This document shows positions 21,301 through 31,639 of a DNA stretch of 64,000 bases, piece by piece. The notes under the pieces are model-generated. The model ran no database searches, was not told where the DNA came from, and saw nothing but the letters and a program-made list of their open reading frames with translations. Source of the stretch: Eulemur rufifrons (Eukaryota > Chordata > Mammalia > Primates > Lemuridae); NCBI RefSeq assembly GCF_041146395.1, contig NC_090996.1, forward strand, positions 31,458,738 to 31,522,737, read 5' to 3'. Positions within the stretch are counted from its first letter, which is position 1. Each line of letters starts with the position of its first letter. Both the position numbers and the translations under genes were made by a program.

Positions 21301-22050
21301 TTTTAAATAATAAAAAATGTAAACATTCATATAGTCAGTTTTCTTTTCTTTTTCACACTTTCTGGCTTAAATTTCATTTTCAGAAGGATCCTTGACAGCA
21401 TAAGGTTATAAACAACCCTACGGAATTCTGGCAAGGGAAGGAAACAGGCCCACATTTGCAGCCTCTGTTTCCCCACCTCCCATGCAATCCTGAAGGTTAA
21501 TGTCAATGCTCTCTACCCGTGCCCTGGGTGAGCCGTCATCTCCTTAGTTACCAAACCTAGAGGATACTTTCCAAAATTTTTCTTATTTGGACTCTCCATA
21601 CCTTTTCCCATTGCCGCTTCCTGTAAGGTCTATCTCTGGATTCCATCAGCACCTCTGCCTTAGGTAGGTCCCGCCACTCTGTCCCTTTATTCTCAAAATA
21701 GTCTGCAGGTACAGCTTCTGCTCACCTCTTCAATGGCTGCGCTCCCCAGAGCTGCCCGTGCTTCTATCCTTATGCTTTAAATCCACCCCGGTACTACGTT
21801 TACACGGATGGGCAACTCACGCATCAGTCAGTTTACCTAAGGATCCCTATATAAAAGGTAAAGAGAATGGTGTTGATCTATAGATAACAATATGGAGAAA
21901 AAGTCCTAATTGTAGTATTAAATAAAGAACAAATCGTAAGCCATTATACACTGTATAATACCTTTTAGTTAAAAAAAAAATGTCATTCCATAGATGATAT
22001 AAACAGCACCATATAGAACTATAAACATACAGGAATATTCATAGACAAAC
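21301..22050. other. unique sequence, nothing recognised
   Basis: No repeat family, exon or RNA gene is recognised. Confidence 0.45.
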
Positions 22051-22059
22051 TATCTAGAT

Positions 22060-22340
22060 CCACACCAACCACTAGAAATATAATGTAAGCAATGCATAAA
22101 ATTCTAAATTTCCTAGTAGTCACATTTAAAAAAGAAAAAATAGGTAAAACTAATTTTAAAAATATGCTCTTCTTAGCCCAATGTTATCATTTCAGCAGGC
22201 AGTCTGTTTCTCTAAAGGTGTCCATGAGCTATTTTACATCGGTTTATTGTACTAAGTCTTTGAAATCTGGTGTACACATTACCCTGCTCAATAGCCCCAT
22301 GTGACTAGTGGCCACCAAACTGGACAGCGAGACTACAGAT
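22060..22340 (+). mobile_element. hAT-like nonautonomous DNA transposon (family not assigned)
   Basis: 'actagaaatataatgtaagc', 'ttctaaatttcctagtagtc', 'ttagcccaatgttatcattt', 'aagtctttgaaatctggtgt', 'ctcaatagccccatgtgact' and 'agtggccaccaaactggaca' follow the order of an old element whose ends, as I recall, are CAGTGCTGTCCAATA-type hAT inverted repeats. Both ends are eroded. I do not assign a name. Confidence 0.65.
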
Positions 22341-22544
22341 CATTTCCATTATCATAGGAAATTCCATTAGACTGTATTAGCCTACAGAGCTTCGGTGCAG
22401 CAGAGAGTCCTCCCACTTGAAAGAAACAAGCAGTAAAATGCAAACTTATTTCCCAAAATTTAGGGAGAGATTTACTGTTAGGACACCATTAACTCTTCGG
22501 GGTGTTTTTGTTGGAAATGCGTTTTGTCTCTTATATGTTCCTAT

Positions 22545-22720
22545 GTTCTCACTGCTCTCTGGACACACATTTGATTCTTGGGTTCATCATTTCCTGGCTG
22601 CGTGCTGCGGGGTAAGTAATAGTCTCTCCATGTCTAATTTTTTCACCAGTAACATGGCCACGATGAGGAATAAATAAGATAATGCAAGTGCAGAGTGCCT
22701 CGCCGGCATTTAGTAAACTC
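22545..22720 (+). mobile_element. MIR SINE
   Basis: 'ttcctggctgcgtgctgcgg', 'cagtaacatggccacgatga', 'ggaataaataagataatgca' and 'gtgcctcgccggcatttagt' follow MIR order at about two-thirds identity. Confidence 0.68.
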
Positions 22721-23079
22721 ATGTGTCCTTTGGGGGCTCATTCTAGCCATCATAAACATTTCAGTTCTGATCTGAATAAGGATAAAATGTGACTGCTTTG
22801 AGATATCCCCCTAATAAAACTGCATTTCTACCTTTCTTCTGTCCTTGCCTGACCAAAGAGTCATCCCGGCAGCCTTGTAATGTCTGTCCTTATTCTACTT
22901 CCCTCTGTTAGCTGCAAGAGGCATGAAACAGCCAAATAAACTACGGTCATATATTTGGGTGTGTTTCCATTACCAAGTTCACGTTTCTAGCTTGCAAGGT
23001 GAAACCAGAGGTCAGCGCAGCCCCCACTTACGAGTCATATTTTAATGAAATGGAAACTCCATCCAGGGATGAGATGGTG

Positions 23080-23185
23080 TGTATGCTTGTGTCTCATATA
23101 CCGGTGTCCACATAGATCTGCACGTGTACACGTGCGTGCACACATGTGTGGGGTGTGCATGTATGTGTGTGTATCTGTCTTGAAA
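23080..23185. repeat. GT-rich alternating purine-pyrimidine tract
   Basis: An imperfect GT/CA tract with the self-complementary words CACGTGTACACGTGCGTGCA near 23120-23139. Alternating purine-pyrimidine runs can adopt Z-DNA. The Cys/Val- and His/Thr-rich frames on both strands are its translation. Confidence 0.75.
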
Positions 23186-23959
23186 GTTTTCTGTGGCTGT
23201 TCTGAGATCAGCCCAGTGGCCTGGGAAATAACCTGGCCTGGAATCAGAAACCACAGCAGCTCTGAAACTTTAGACCAATGGGTCATTCTCTCTGGTACTC
23301 TGCTTTTTAATTTGAAAAACACCGGAAGCTGGACCAGACAATTCCCAAGATTCCATCCCACACGACTATCCCGTTATCCAGTGAATCCGTGCATAACCAG
23401 GGCCAGGGTTTTTATTCTCGTTATCATGGGTAATCGAGAGCTGGCAAAACACTTCAGTCCTTTATCAAAATGCTGTTCTCTTATTGAGCGCCTGTTATTA
23501 GGCCCACTACACCCACACGAGACTCTGATAAATGGAAGCTGCTAATAGACCGCTTGGATGACGCCCAGGAAGAGGGCAGACTATCCACGAGGCCTCATTT
23601 GCAAGTTTCATTCCACTGGGCATTGACTCACCAAGCAATCCTGAAAACTCTGATAAATGCACGCAATACAGGTAGGCAATGCAGGAGGGGTGGGCAGGGA
23701 AGCAGGGGTTGGATGAGATGACTTCTCAGGTCCCTCTGCATCTTGAGATTCTAGGATTCGGCTAGGATGGGATTTAATAAATCATCAACCAAGACACGTA
23801 CAACATGCAGGCATCTGCCCTACAGCGTGTTTGGTTACTTTCCTAAAGGCAAGTAGAGCAGTTCAACCCAGTGGCAACTAGATGACCCTCTTTGTTGTCA
23901 GGAAAAGAAGCCTGTAAAGAATTTGAAGTGGGGCGGGAGGGGGCGAGATGAGAGGGAGA
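23186..23959. other. mostly unique; weak MIR-like piece
   Basis: The line 'ggttggatgagatgacttct' plus 'caggtccctctgcatcttga' (about 23708-23760) resembles the tail of a tRNA-derived mammalian SINE, tentatively MIR-like. A G-rich run at about 23929-23946 (GGGGCGGGAGGGGG) has partial G-quadruplex character. A 166-codon plus-strand frame (23045-23545) is rejected: its start lies in a GT tract and it has no domain. Confidence 0.4.
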
Positions 23960-23984
23960 AAGGGAAGGAGAGGGAGAGAGAGAG

Positions 23985-24115
23985 AATGAGATGAGAAAAT
24001 GTGGCAAAATGCTAAAATTAGTGATTCTGGTAGGGTATATGGGTGCTATTGTACTAATCTTACATTTTTCCATAGGTTTAGAATTTTTCAAAACAAGAAG
24101 TCGGAAAATGTTGCA
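23985..24115 (+). mobile_element. old L1 3' end
   Basis: 'agtgattctggtagggtata', 'tgggtgctattgtactaatc', then 'cataggtttagaatttttca' and 'aaacaagaagtcggaaaatg' follow the usual old L1 3' terminus ('…aggtttgaaaatttttcaaaataaaaagttgg…'). Confidence 0.68.
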
Positions 24116-24185
24116 CATTTTTTTTCAAAAAACAAATAGAACCTAAAAGTTGAAAATAAGCATATGCTCTAAAGTGAGTTCCTGG

Positions 24186-24190
<5 letters not shown>

Positions 24191-24222
<32 letters not shown>

Positions 24223-24571
24223 TTGTTGTTGTTGTTGAGACAGAGTCTCACTTTGTTGCCCAGGCTAGAGTGAGTGCCGTGGCGTCAGCTTAGCTCACAG
24301 CAACCTCAGACTTCTCGGCTTAAGCGATCCTACTGCCTCAGCCTCCCGAGTAGCTGGGACTACAGCTATGTACCACTATGCATGCACCACTATGCCCGGC
24401 TAATTTTTTCTATATAGATTTTTAGTTGTCCATATAATGTCTTTCTATTTTTAGTAGAGACGGGGTCTCGCTCTTGCTCAGGCTGGTCTCGAACTCCTGA
24501 CCTCGAGCGATCCACCCGCCTCGGCCTCCCAGAGTGCTAGGATTACAGGCGTGAGCCACCGCGCCCGGCCC
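24191..24571 (-). mobile_element. full-length strepsirrhine-type Alu
   Basis: An antisense dimeric Alu with a long T run (about 30 bases) and GTT repeats at the left. Body words include 'gagacagagtctcacttt', 'tcagcctcccgagtagctgg', 'gagacggggtctcgctcttg' and the terminal 'gtgagccaccgcgcccggcc'. Perfect ten-base target-site duplications CCTGGAAGAT flank it at 24181-24190 and 24572-24581. The left-arm wording and long linker ('tttttagttgtccatataat') are diagnostic, to my knowledge, of lemur/galago subfamilies. An extra repeat of 'accactatgca/cccgg' sits in the left arm. Low divergence and intact CpGs suggest it is the youngest insertion here. Confidence 0.93.
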
Positions 24572-24744
24572 CCTGGAAGATATTTTTTGTAGAAAGATTT
24601 CTTTGGTCCAGTAAATTTTGGGACTGCTTCATTCTAGACCATCCTCATGGAGATTCACAATTCACATTGCTTAGCATGTTACGGGTACAGAGAAGTCCTG
24701 CAAAAAGAAATCTACTTCATCTTGTTAACCTAATGTATTCAACA

Positions 24745-25064
24745 CTCGCTTTTGTTTTGTTTGGTTTGTTTGCGGTTGCTGTTTGAGACAAGGTCTTGCT
24801 CTGTCACCCTGTCTAGAGTGCAGTGGTGTCATCATAGCTCATAGCAACCACCAACTCCTGGGCTCAAGGGATCCTCTCACCTCAGCCTCCTGAGTAGCTG
24901 GGACTAAAGGCGCGTGCCACCACATCCAGCTAATTTTTCTATTTTTTGTAGAGAGGAGGTCTCATTCTTGCTCAGGCTGGTCTCAAATTCCTGACCTCAA
25001 GCCATCCTCCTGCCTCGGCCTCCCAGAGTGCTAGGATTACAGGCGTGAGCCACTGCACCCAGCC
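24745..25064 (-). mobile_element. Alu, older copy
   Basis: Antisense Alu: a T/G-rich tail, 'gagacaaggtcttgctctgt', 'cctcagcctcctgagtagct', 'ctcattcttgctcaggctgg' and 'gtgagccactgcacccagcc'. It is more diverged than the neighbour 170 bases upstream and lies in the same orientation. A weak target-site match (ACTCGCTTTT left, ACTGGTTTTT right) is possible. Confidence 0.92.
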
Positions 25065-25169
25065 CATACTGGTTTTTAGAACCACAGACCCATATCTGTA
25101 CACTCATATGTGTTTGTGAAGCATCTGTGAACCTACCATGAAATTAACATTTCAGGAACACACACTAGT

Positions 25170-25262
25170 TCATTCTTTGTTCCATTCATTCATCTCAAAT
25201 TGTTTACTATGTGCCACACCTACAGAAACATAACAAGATGTAGTCCCTACTCACAAGGTACA
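25170..25262 (-). mobile_element. L2 LINE 3' end fragment
   Basis: 'ttccattcattcatctcaaa', 'ttgtttactatgtgccacac' and 'gtagtccctactcacaaggt' follow the antisense L2 end (…attcaacaaatatttattgagcacctactatgtgcca…ccctgccctcaaggagc). Confidence 0.68.
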
Positions 25263-25685
25263 GCCCAGAAAAGAGAAAAGGTAAGAGAAACAAAAGATGA
25301 TTAAAATAGAATCTGATTACATGCTTTAATCCATGCTGTGCTACAGAAGTGCAGAAGTTAAAAGATGGAATAATAATGTGTACCTAATAGAAGAGAGTAG
25401 CAGTAACCTACCCTAAAGCAGGCGGCCTGGAAAGTTCCTGGGTCTAGAGAAAAAAACATGCAAAGGAAATAAGAGAGATCTGTCCTGCTCAGCCCAGAAT
25501 ATCCCCTGTAGATTTTTCAAGGATCCTTCCCTTCTAATTTTTCAGTTTTCTCATAATAGATTTATAAGTAAAGAAGTCACGCAGTAAACCTGCTGGGCGG
25601 ACCTAAGATTTTGTTCACTGTAAATATTACACGATTCAATGAATCTGAAATTCACTCTAACTTGGCCATCACTATGAGTGAGGAT
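25263..25685. other. unique sequence, nothing recognised
   Basis: No repeat family, exon or RNA gene is recognised. Confidence 0.45.
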
Positions 25686-25689
25686 GCTT

Positions 25690-26060
25690 TAGGCTGCAAG
25701 TAACAAAACCTGATTAACAGGGGCTCAATCCATAGGGATATTTATTGTTTTCCTGCTCACATGTCTAGCAGGAGATGGCCCTGGGCTGGTTTGGTGGTTC
25801 AGCAGTGACAGCAGGACTCAAGCTTTTTCCACACATGCCCAGGTGACACTGATACCATCTTAAGTTCCATTTTGCAGATCAAAGAGCTGCCAAATTTCTG
25901 CAGGTCATACGGGTAGAAAAGCAGGAGGCAGGATTTTAAATACAGTAAACTGCAGAGACAGCTTTTACTCATGACACAACACGGCCACACAACACGTCTA
26001 GGACCACTTTTTCCACGTGGCAACCCAGCTAGGGCCCAATGTCTTTGTCCCACCCCAGCA
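25690..26060 (+). mobile_element. decayed interspersed repeat, family not assigned
   Basis: The start 'ggctgcaagtaacaaaacct' with 'gattaacaggggctcaatcc' matches the start of the copy at 27865 ('agttgcaaataacaaaaatc'), and 'acgtggcaaccc' could correspond to the right part. The GCTGCAAGTAACA wording starts a common ancient mammalian repeat. The right half is uncertain. Confidence 0.45.
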
Positions 26061-26149
26061 CACATGCCTCTCAGCCGAAGACCAGACCTCCACGCCCAGG
26101 AATTCAACACTATTTTCCCAGGAACCCGTAGGCCTCGCCTCTTCTCCCA

Positions 26150-26342
26150 AGAGATTTATAATTAAGCCTGCGAAAAATTAAGAAATTAATATAAAAGTTG
26201 CCGTGTTGCCAATGCTTTTATTATACTTTAATTTACTGGAAACATTTTCACACCACCCCTGGGGAGTTCGCACGATGCAAAACTGCTTACATCGCTCTTA
26301 AAAGCTGAAGTAAGCGTTTCCTTTTCATCTTCCATAATCCTA
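26150..26342. other. AT-rich unique block, weak conserved-element candidate
   Basis: Repeat-free, with 'taagaaattaatataaaagt' and 'ggagttcgcacgatgc'. It ends at a poly(A) run. Texture alone suggests possible constraint. Confidence 0.25.
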
Positions 26343-26367
26343 TTAAAAAAAAAAAAAAAAAAAAAAA
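26343..26367. repeat. poly(A) tract
   Basis: About 24 consecutive A residues after 'cataatcctatt'. No SINE or LINE body precedes it, so its origin is unclear. Confidence 0.9.
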
Positions 26368-26734
26368 GCTAGCAAGGCTGTGGACCAGAAGCAACAAATA
26401 GATAATTATATCACTCTGGATATTTCTGGCCCTCCTGGCTTTTTTGAGTACCCCCCACCAATAATTCTACACTTTCCTTATAATTTATTTACAGGTAAAG
26501 AAGTGATGAACTAAACTCATTGGGCAGACAACTGCACAACACTCTAATTCAGTTACTAGTGATTCCCGGCAGCTCTGCAGTCTCCGACAGAATCAAGCAA
26601 GTGACTCAGCTGGAGATCAGGGAATACCACAGAAAGAGATGAGGGCTTGGTGCGCCTTCAGTGCTAGGAAGTTGCCGAGGGAATAGCTAACTGTTTGGGT
26701 ACCCAGAAAAACACAATTCAGGCCCCAGCGTGGC

Positions 26735-26885
26735 CACATCCCAGAAGTGCGATGTTAGACGAGCTACCAGAATTCTCAGTTTCCACATCCTTCAAGATGA
26801 GATCATAGCAAATCTACCTCTTGCATTGATTGTGAATATTAAATGCGGCAAGTACATGAAAGGGCTTTGCTCAGTGCCCCGGCGC
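26735..26885 (+). mobile_element. MIR SINE fragment
   Basis: 'gatgttagacgagctaccag', 'attctcagtttccacatcct', 'tgtgaatattaaatgcggca' and 'gctttgctcagtgccccg' follow MIR order. Diverged. Confidence 0.62.
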
Positions 26886-27845
26886 AAGCAAAAACTGCTC
26901 AACTCATGGAAACTATGATATGGAACTGCTGAAACAGAGAGTCCGTTGATGGGAAAGGAACAGAGAGACAGGCTGTCTCTGAGACCATTGCAGGATCCAT
27001 CCCACCAATGACTCTCATGGATGAATGAGAAACAGCTTGTTGCAGTGAAAGGACTTAAGTGTGGGTGACCCATGCTCCCGGATCTGAGCCCTGACTCTGG
27101 GCTTATATTCAGTATTCTTACCAATAGAATCAACAAAAATCCAAACCACGTGCTGGCCAGGGACGGCAAACAGGTTTCTGTAAGGATCTAAATGGGATGC
27201 TGTGTGTGAATCTTTGTTACCTGGAAAAGGCTTTTCACACTGAATGGTGCTAAACTTCTCCCTGGGTACTTGGTATGGAGCCATAGGACCATTCTCAGGC
27301 TTCTCAAATCGGATGCGGGATGACGCACAACCCCGTGATATAAACACAGATACACCTGACCCCCCTGCTGACTCTGCTCCCTCCAATCCAAACTCCCCAT
27401 AGGAGAGTTGGAATCTTGGCCCTGGTGTGTTTCTTCTTTGAGAAATATCAATGTCCTTTGATAACTGGAATTTTTCAGCCAAACCCTGCCACCTCAAATG
27501 TATTAAAAACATTTTTCAAAACTCAGTTTTGATTCTCATGTCAAATGTCAGCTTGGAAAACATTTTTACGGTCATGGGTAACCCATGGGCCAGGGAATGC
27601 AAACAAACAGGATTTTGAAAGTAAGAAGAGAATTTTCATGCTCTTTTTGTTATACCTTTCTCAGTTTGTAAATGGCAAACAAGTTTATGGAGGAAAAGAA
27701 ATGATTAAAAAAGAAAAGATATGGTTACATGATAATTAACCTAATAGGTAACATAACATGGAAAAACAATGTCCATATCATAAACATACACAGCACACGC
27801 ACATTTATATAGGAAACAAATGTTGCATAATCTTTTAAGTTATTT
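26886..27845. other. unique sequence, nothing recognised
   Basis: No repeat family or RNA gene is seen. A 165-codon minus-strand frame at 27015-27512 has no domain, no codon bias I can detect and no splice context, so it is not called. Confidence 0.45.
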
Positions 27846-27849
27846 CAGT

Positions 27850-28245
27850 GAGAAATGCTTTTAGTTGCAAATAACAAAAATCTTGACTTCAGAGGCTTAA
27901 ATAAATAGAGACGAATTTTCTTGCATGCTGTAAGTCCAGGGGTGGCCTGGCTTGTCACTGTTCCACTATATCCTATGACGTCAGAGCCAGTGTCCCATGT
28001 GGTGGTGAATCAGGTGTGGCAGCCCCATCATAGGACCATAATGACACCATTAAAGATGAGAAGAAGGGGAAATGGTGGGAAAAGTGTCCACTCTAACAGG
28101 AAAAGCGAAGCCACCACTGCCCCCGCAAGAGACCCCTAGCAAACTGCCAGTCCCATCTGTTTGACCAGAACTTGTCACGTGGCCACCCCTAGCTGCACAG
28201 GAGGCTGGCAAAGCAAACCTCTAGCTGAGCACATGGCCAGCCCGA
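27850..28245 (+). mobile_element. decayed interspersed repeat, family not assigned
   Basis: Starts with 'agttgcaaataacaaaaatc', continues 'aggcttaaataaatagagac', 'gtaagtccaggggtggcctg' and ends near 'ttgtcacgtggccaccccta' and 'gctgcacaggaggctggc'. It is the more complete copy of the family also seen at 25690 and perhaps 12200. Confidence 0.55.
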
Positions 28246-28439
28246 GTGCACCCGGTGTTTCTGTAAGCACGGGAAACCAGTGACGCGCTCGACAAGATAC
28301 TTCTGCATTTCTAGGAAACCTCCATCCACTGTTAATATGAGGGATCGGAGCCTTCGATACTGATACACATAATAATGTCTCAACTGTTTACTTCCTTATG
28401 TTTTCTTGAGACATAACTTATTTCTGCAACCCAAGGGAA

Positions 28440-28770
28440 AGTTATGGGCTGCCCCAGCTGTGATGGAGAGTCACGCCCCCGTTCCGTGCCGCAGTTCTGC
28501 TGTCTCTTCTCCTAGGAGAGCATCGCTGTAGCCCATTGAAGGTATTGATTTTAATCAATCACAACATACAGCCCTCTCAATCAATAAAAGGTACAGGGGA
28601 AAGAACAGAAGCTGTAAATCACTTGTATTTCTTCTCTTCACAGAACTTTCCTTCAACTTTAATTCACTGGTTCTATTGTATAAGGACGTTGCTCAGATTC
28701 AAATAATGCATCCATAATTATACCAACAGCTCCACCTGACTCAATGCTATCACATCCCGGGGGTTTAATC
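28440..28770. promoter_or_regulatory. candidate conserved noncoding element with PBX-like motifs
   Basis: A repeat-free block holding ATTGATT (28544-28550) and its reverse complement AATCAAT (28553-28559) around TT. A second CAATCAATAAAAG word follows about 20 bases later. ATCAATCA-type words are PBX/HOX-like. CpGs are retained on the left ('cacgcccccgttccgtgccg') and E-box-like 'cagctccacctgac' lies on the right. Function is inferred. Confidence 0.4.
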
Positions 28771-28829
28771 CCACAGTACGTCACAGAATCCTATAATGTT
28801 TCCTCCTATTTTACTGTGTTTTATTCTTA

Positions 28830-28945
28830 TTCATATCTTATGGAGGAGAAAACTGAAAGTTGGGGATTTAAATATACTCTCAAGTTTCCAAACACTGTTA
28901 AGACTAGAGCCAAGATTTGAATTGGGGTCTCATTCTTGGTACAAT
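28830..28945 (-). mobile_element. MIR SINE fragment
   Basis: 'cttatggaggagaaaactga', 'gactagagccaagatttgaa' and 'ttggggtct' match the antisense MIR core and 5' part. Confidence 0.6.
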
Positions 28946-29004
28946 TTTATTTGAGCCCGTAATAATCATGTTGAGTGTCTGGGCACTATTTTATATAGAT
29001 TCTT

Positions 29005-29128
29005 TTCGACTTTTGTAATGACATTTGTTGTATCTCCTCTTCTCAGAATTTACACGTGAGTATCAGAGACAGTAAACAATGTACCTGACCTAGCTCAGGG
29101 GGCAGGTGGCAGACCTGGAATCTCCATG
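29005..29128 (-). mobile_element. MIR SINE fragment
   Basis: 'tttacacgtgagtatcagag', 'acagtaaacaatgtacctga' and 'ggcaggtggcagacctggaa' loosely follow the antisense MIR order. Weak. Confidence 0.45.
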
Positions 29129-29264
29129 GAGATGTGTCTGGTCCCCTAGCCTCTCTTCACTTCCAACGCACCCTGTAGCATCCTACAGCATCTCCAGGGC
29201 ACGATGTCGCAAAGCAGCACTGCGTACAGGGGTGGACGCCATTTCTTACCTGACGTAGGGAATA

Positions 29265-29470
29265 TAATATAGCCACAGAGCAAAGGCTTCAGACTACTGG
29301 GATTCAAATCCTTCCTCCAGACTTACTCTGAGATTTATGGCATCCTGACTGAATTTGCAAAACCGCAGCTGCCAAATCCCATAAAGCAGGACAGCAAGAT
29401 GATGAGGTTATTGAGAGGATTAAAAGAGAGAACATGTGGAAGGCACCTACCTGGTAATACCTAGAATATA
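29265..29470 (+). mobile_element. MIR SINE
   Basis: 'caaaggcttcagactactgg', 'gattcaaatccttcctccag', 'gatgaggttattgagaggat' and 'gaaggcacctacctggtaat' follow the MIR 5'-to-3' order. Confidence 0.7.
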
Positions 29471-29494
29471 GAAAAGAGGGAGGGGGCTATATCA

Positions 29495-29672
29495 TCATGA
29501 GTGAGTTACTTAATTTCTATGAGCCTCGACTTCCCCTTCTGTAAAATGGGGATCATGATACAACCTACCTGTTATGAGAATTTAATGAGTGAATGTGCAT
29601 CAGAGGCTCATAACTGCTGCTGGCAGATACCATGTGCTCACTAAGTTAGCTGTCATCACCATGACATCTATA
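29495..29672 (+). mobile_element. MIR SINE
   Basis: 'gagttacttaatttctatga', 'gcctcgacttccccttctgt', 'aaaatggggatcatgataca', 'acctacctgttatgagaatt' and 'taatgagtgaatgtgca' are clear MIR sense words. It lies 25 bases after the preceding MIR in the same orientation. Confidence 0.85.
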
Positions 29673-30570
29673 TGAGCAGCCACATCTAATTTCAAAGCCA
29701 GCTGATGACACAGCACCAGGAAAAAAGAACGCCCGTTTCTTGCACAGTACCACAATGGAGACATTTAGAGCATCTATAAGGTACAAAGCAATGCATTCCG
29801 ATGCCAGCAACTTGTTTTTTAAGAAGCTTTTCAAACTGAAGCAGAGGGCACAGCCAAGCCTGGCTAATTAGCTGCACTGCCTTATGCCATGGGGCCCAGG
29901 GCATCGCGCCCGGCTGCTGTGTTTGGGGCTGGAGCTGGCAAAGTCAGCTGTAATTGACACCCACGTGAAAGGAGGGGGCAGGGAAGGTTATGGGGAGGGC
30001 GGGGCTTGGAGGACCCAGGAAACAAAGACAGGAGACAGCGCTGAGTGTCTTGTAAAGACACACTTGGCCATGCTGGGGGAGAAAGTTTGCTTTGGTTTAT
30101 TTTTTTTTCTGGAGAGGCTGGAAGAAATGCCTCCTCTTGTGATCTCTCCAGAGGGTCCCCTCTGCTCACATGTTTCTCGCAGACCAGATTGGGAAGCAGG
30201 TTTTCAAGGTACTGCAAACAAGCCTTTGATCCACCAGGTCTACGGGAAAAGAGGACTTTGTTCCTTTCTTTTTCTTCTAAGATGTGGCCTTAATTCAGCA
30301 TTTCTCCATCCCAATTTTAATTTCTTTCAAACAGTATTCACAGAGAGCCTGCTGATGTGCCTGGCACTGTGTCAGCATGAGAGCTGGTCAGCGAGGGCCC
30401 TGCAGGACTCCGTCTTTCCCGAGTTAGGAACCACACCAGCGCACGTCAAACCAATGGCTCTAGCTGTATAAAAGATGGTTGCCTCTGGAAACTCGATTCT
30501 GAAAATAATATTAACTCCGTTTACTCACGGGAAGGATCAGGCTTGTTGAAAACAGGATGGAGGAGAAATA
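29673..30570. other. mostly unique, GC-rich in the middle
   Basis: Contains a short L2/MIR-like antisense piece at about 30330-30400 ('gatgtgcctggcactgtgtc'). The longest open frame of the window (195 codons, plus strand, 29884-30471) crosses it and has no domain. A short block near 29885-29970 ('gtcagctgtaattgacaccc') could be constrained, but evidence is thin. Confidence 0.45.
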
Positions 30571-30574
30571 TGTG

Positions 30575-31110
30575 GGGTGGGCTCCAGAGCCAGACTGGCC
30601 CATGTTCAGATTCCTGCTCTCAGTGCAGCAGAGCAGGCTTCGTAAACCCTCCCATGCCTCAGTTTCCCCCTCTGCAATGATAATAATTAACTCTTGCGAT
30701 AACATTTTTGTTGTTGTTGTTAAGGCAGGGTTTCACTCGGTCACCCAGGTTAGCCTAGAGTGCAGTAGCATCATCGTAGCTCACAGCAACCTCAAACTCC
30801 CTGGCTCAAGAGATCCTCCTGCCTCAGTTTCCTGAGTAGCTGGGACTACAGGTGTGTGCCACCATGCCTGGCTGATTTTTTCTATTTTTTTTTTTTTTTT
30901 TTTTGTAGAGACAGGGTCTCACTCTTGCTCAGGCTACTCTTAAACTCCTAGCCTCAAGTGATCCTCCCACCTTGGCCTCCCAGAGTGCTAGGATTATAGG
31001 CATAAGCCACCGTGCTTGGCCTTGAGAAAACTTCTATAGAGCTGCTAGAAAAGCAAGCACTTAGTCAATGCTAATTTTATTATTATTACAATTATTATCA
31101 TCCGTATCTA
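30575..31110 (+). mobile_element. MIR SINE split by an Alu
   Basis: The left part (30575-30703) reads 'cagattcctgctctcagtgc', 'ccatgcctcagtttccccct', 'tgcaatgataataattaact'. The right part (31022-31110) resumes with 'aagcacttagtcaatgctaa' and 'ttttattattattacaatta', the MIR 3' end. The two halves are contiguous once the Alu is taken out. Confidence 0.82.
30704..31021 (-). mobile_element. Alu inserted in a MIR
   Basis: Antisense Alu with a (GTT)n-interrupted tail, 'tgcctcagtttcctgagtag', an internal T run near 30886-30903, 'cagggtctcactcttgctca' and the end 'cataagccaccgtgcttggc'. Flanks TTGCGATAAC (30694-30703) and TTGAGAAAAC (31022-31031) agree at 8 of 10 bases and fit a worn target-site duplication. 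Confidence 0.92.
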
Positions 31111-31635
31111 TTCACTCTAGAATTTCCTAAGAACCCACAAAGTACACTTTGGGGACCATAAGTACAACATTCTCAGCCTACGAGCATGTGAGCAGGGCTA
31201 GTCACAAGACAACGTGCCAAGGAAGGAGATTTATGGCCTTTCACTCAAATGCTGAGCATGTGGCTCAGTCTTCTCGTCTGTAGAGTGGGAAAATAAAAAC
31301 GCACCTGACCAGTTTTCTCCCACGTGTCATTTACACACGGGCGCTTGTGACACAAAGCCTCCTGAGATCTGTACTAAGGTGATGTCCACGGACATGCACA
31401 ACGACTGCCGTCCTCAGTCGCCCTTGTGAACAGTAACTTTTCTACAGGAGGCCACGCTTGGGTCCGGAGGACTTTACGTTCACCACATCCGACTGGACCA
31501 GGGAAAGGTGCGCAGAGCACCTTTGCGCAGGCTTGGCCAGCGTCGCAGCTCAATGGCGATGTCTTCCGTGGTGTGACAACCAACGGGAGACCTCCGCCAG
31601 TTATCACGGAGCAACAGAAGAGCAGAGATGGAAAA
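31111..31635. other. unique sequence, nothing recognised
   Basis: No repeat family or RNA gene is recognised. Moderately CpG-bearing near 31320-31600. Confidence 0.45.
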
Positions 31636-31639
31636 GTTC

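Noticed and set aside
23045..23545. 166-codon plus-strand frame
   Set aside because: Its first part is translated from a GT-rich tract and the rest has no motif.
27015..27512. 165-codon minus-strand frame
   Set aside because: No domain, no neighbouring exon signals, and no similarity I recognise.
29884..30471. 195-codon plus-strand open frame, the longest in the window
   Set aside because: No domain, signal or conserved motif. It crosses a decayed L2/MIR piece and lies in a GC-moderate stretch where such a length is possible by chance.
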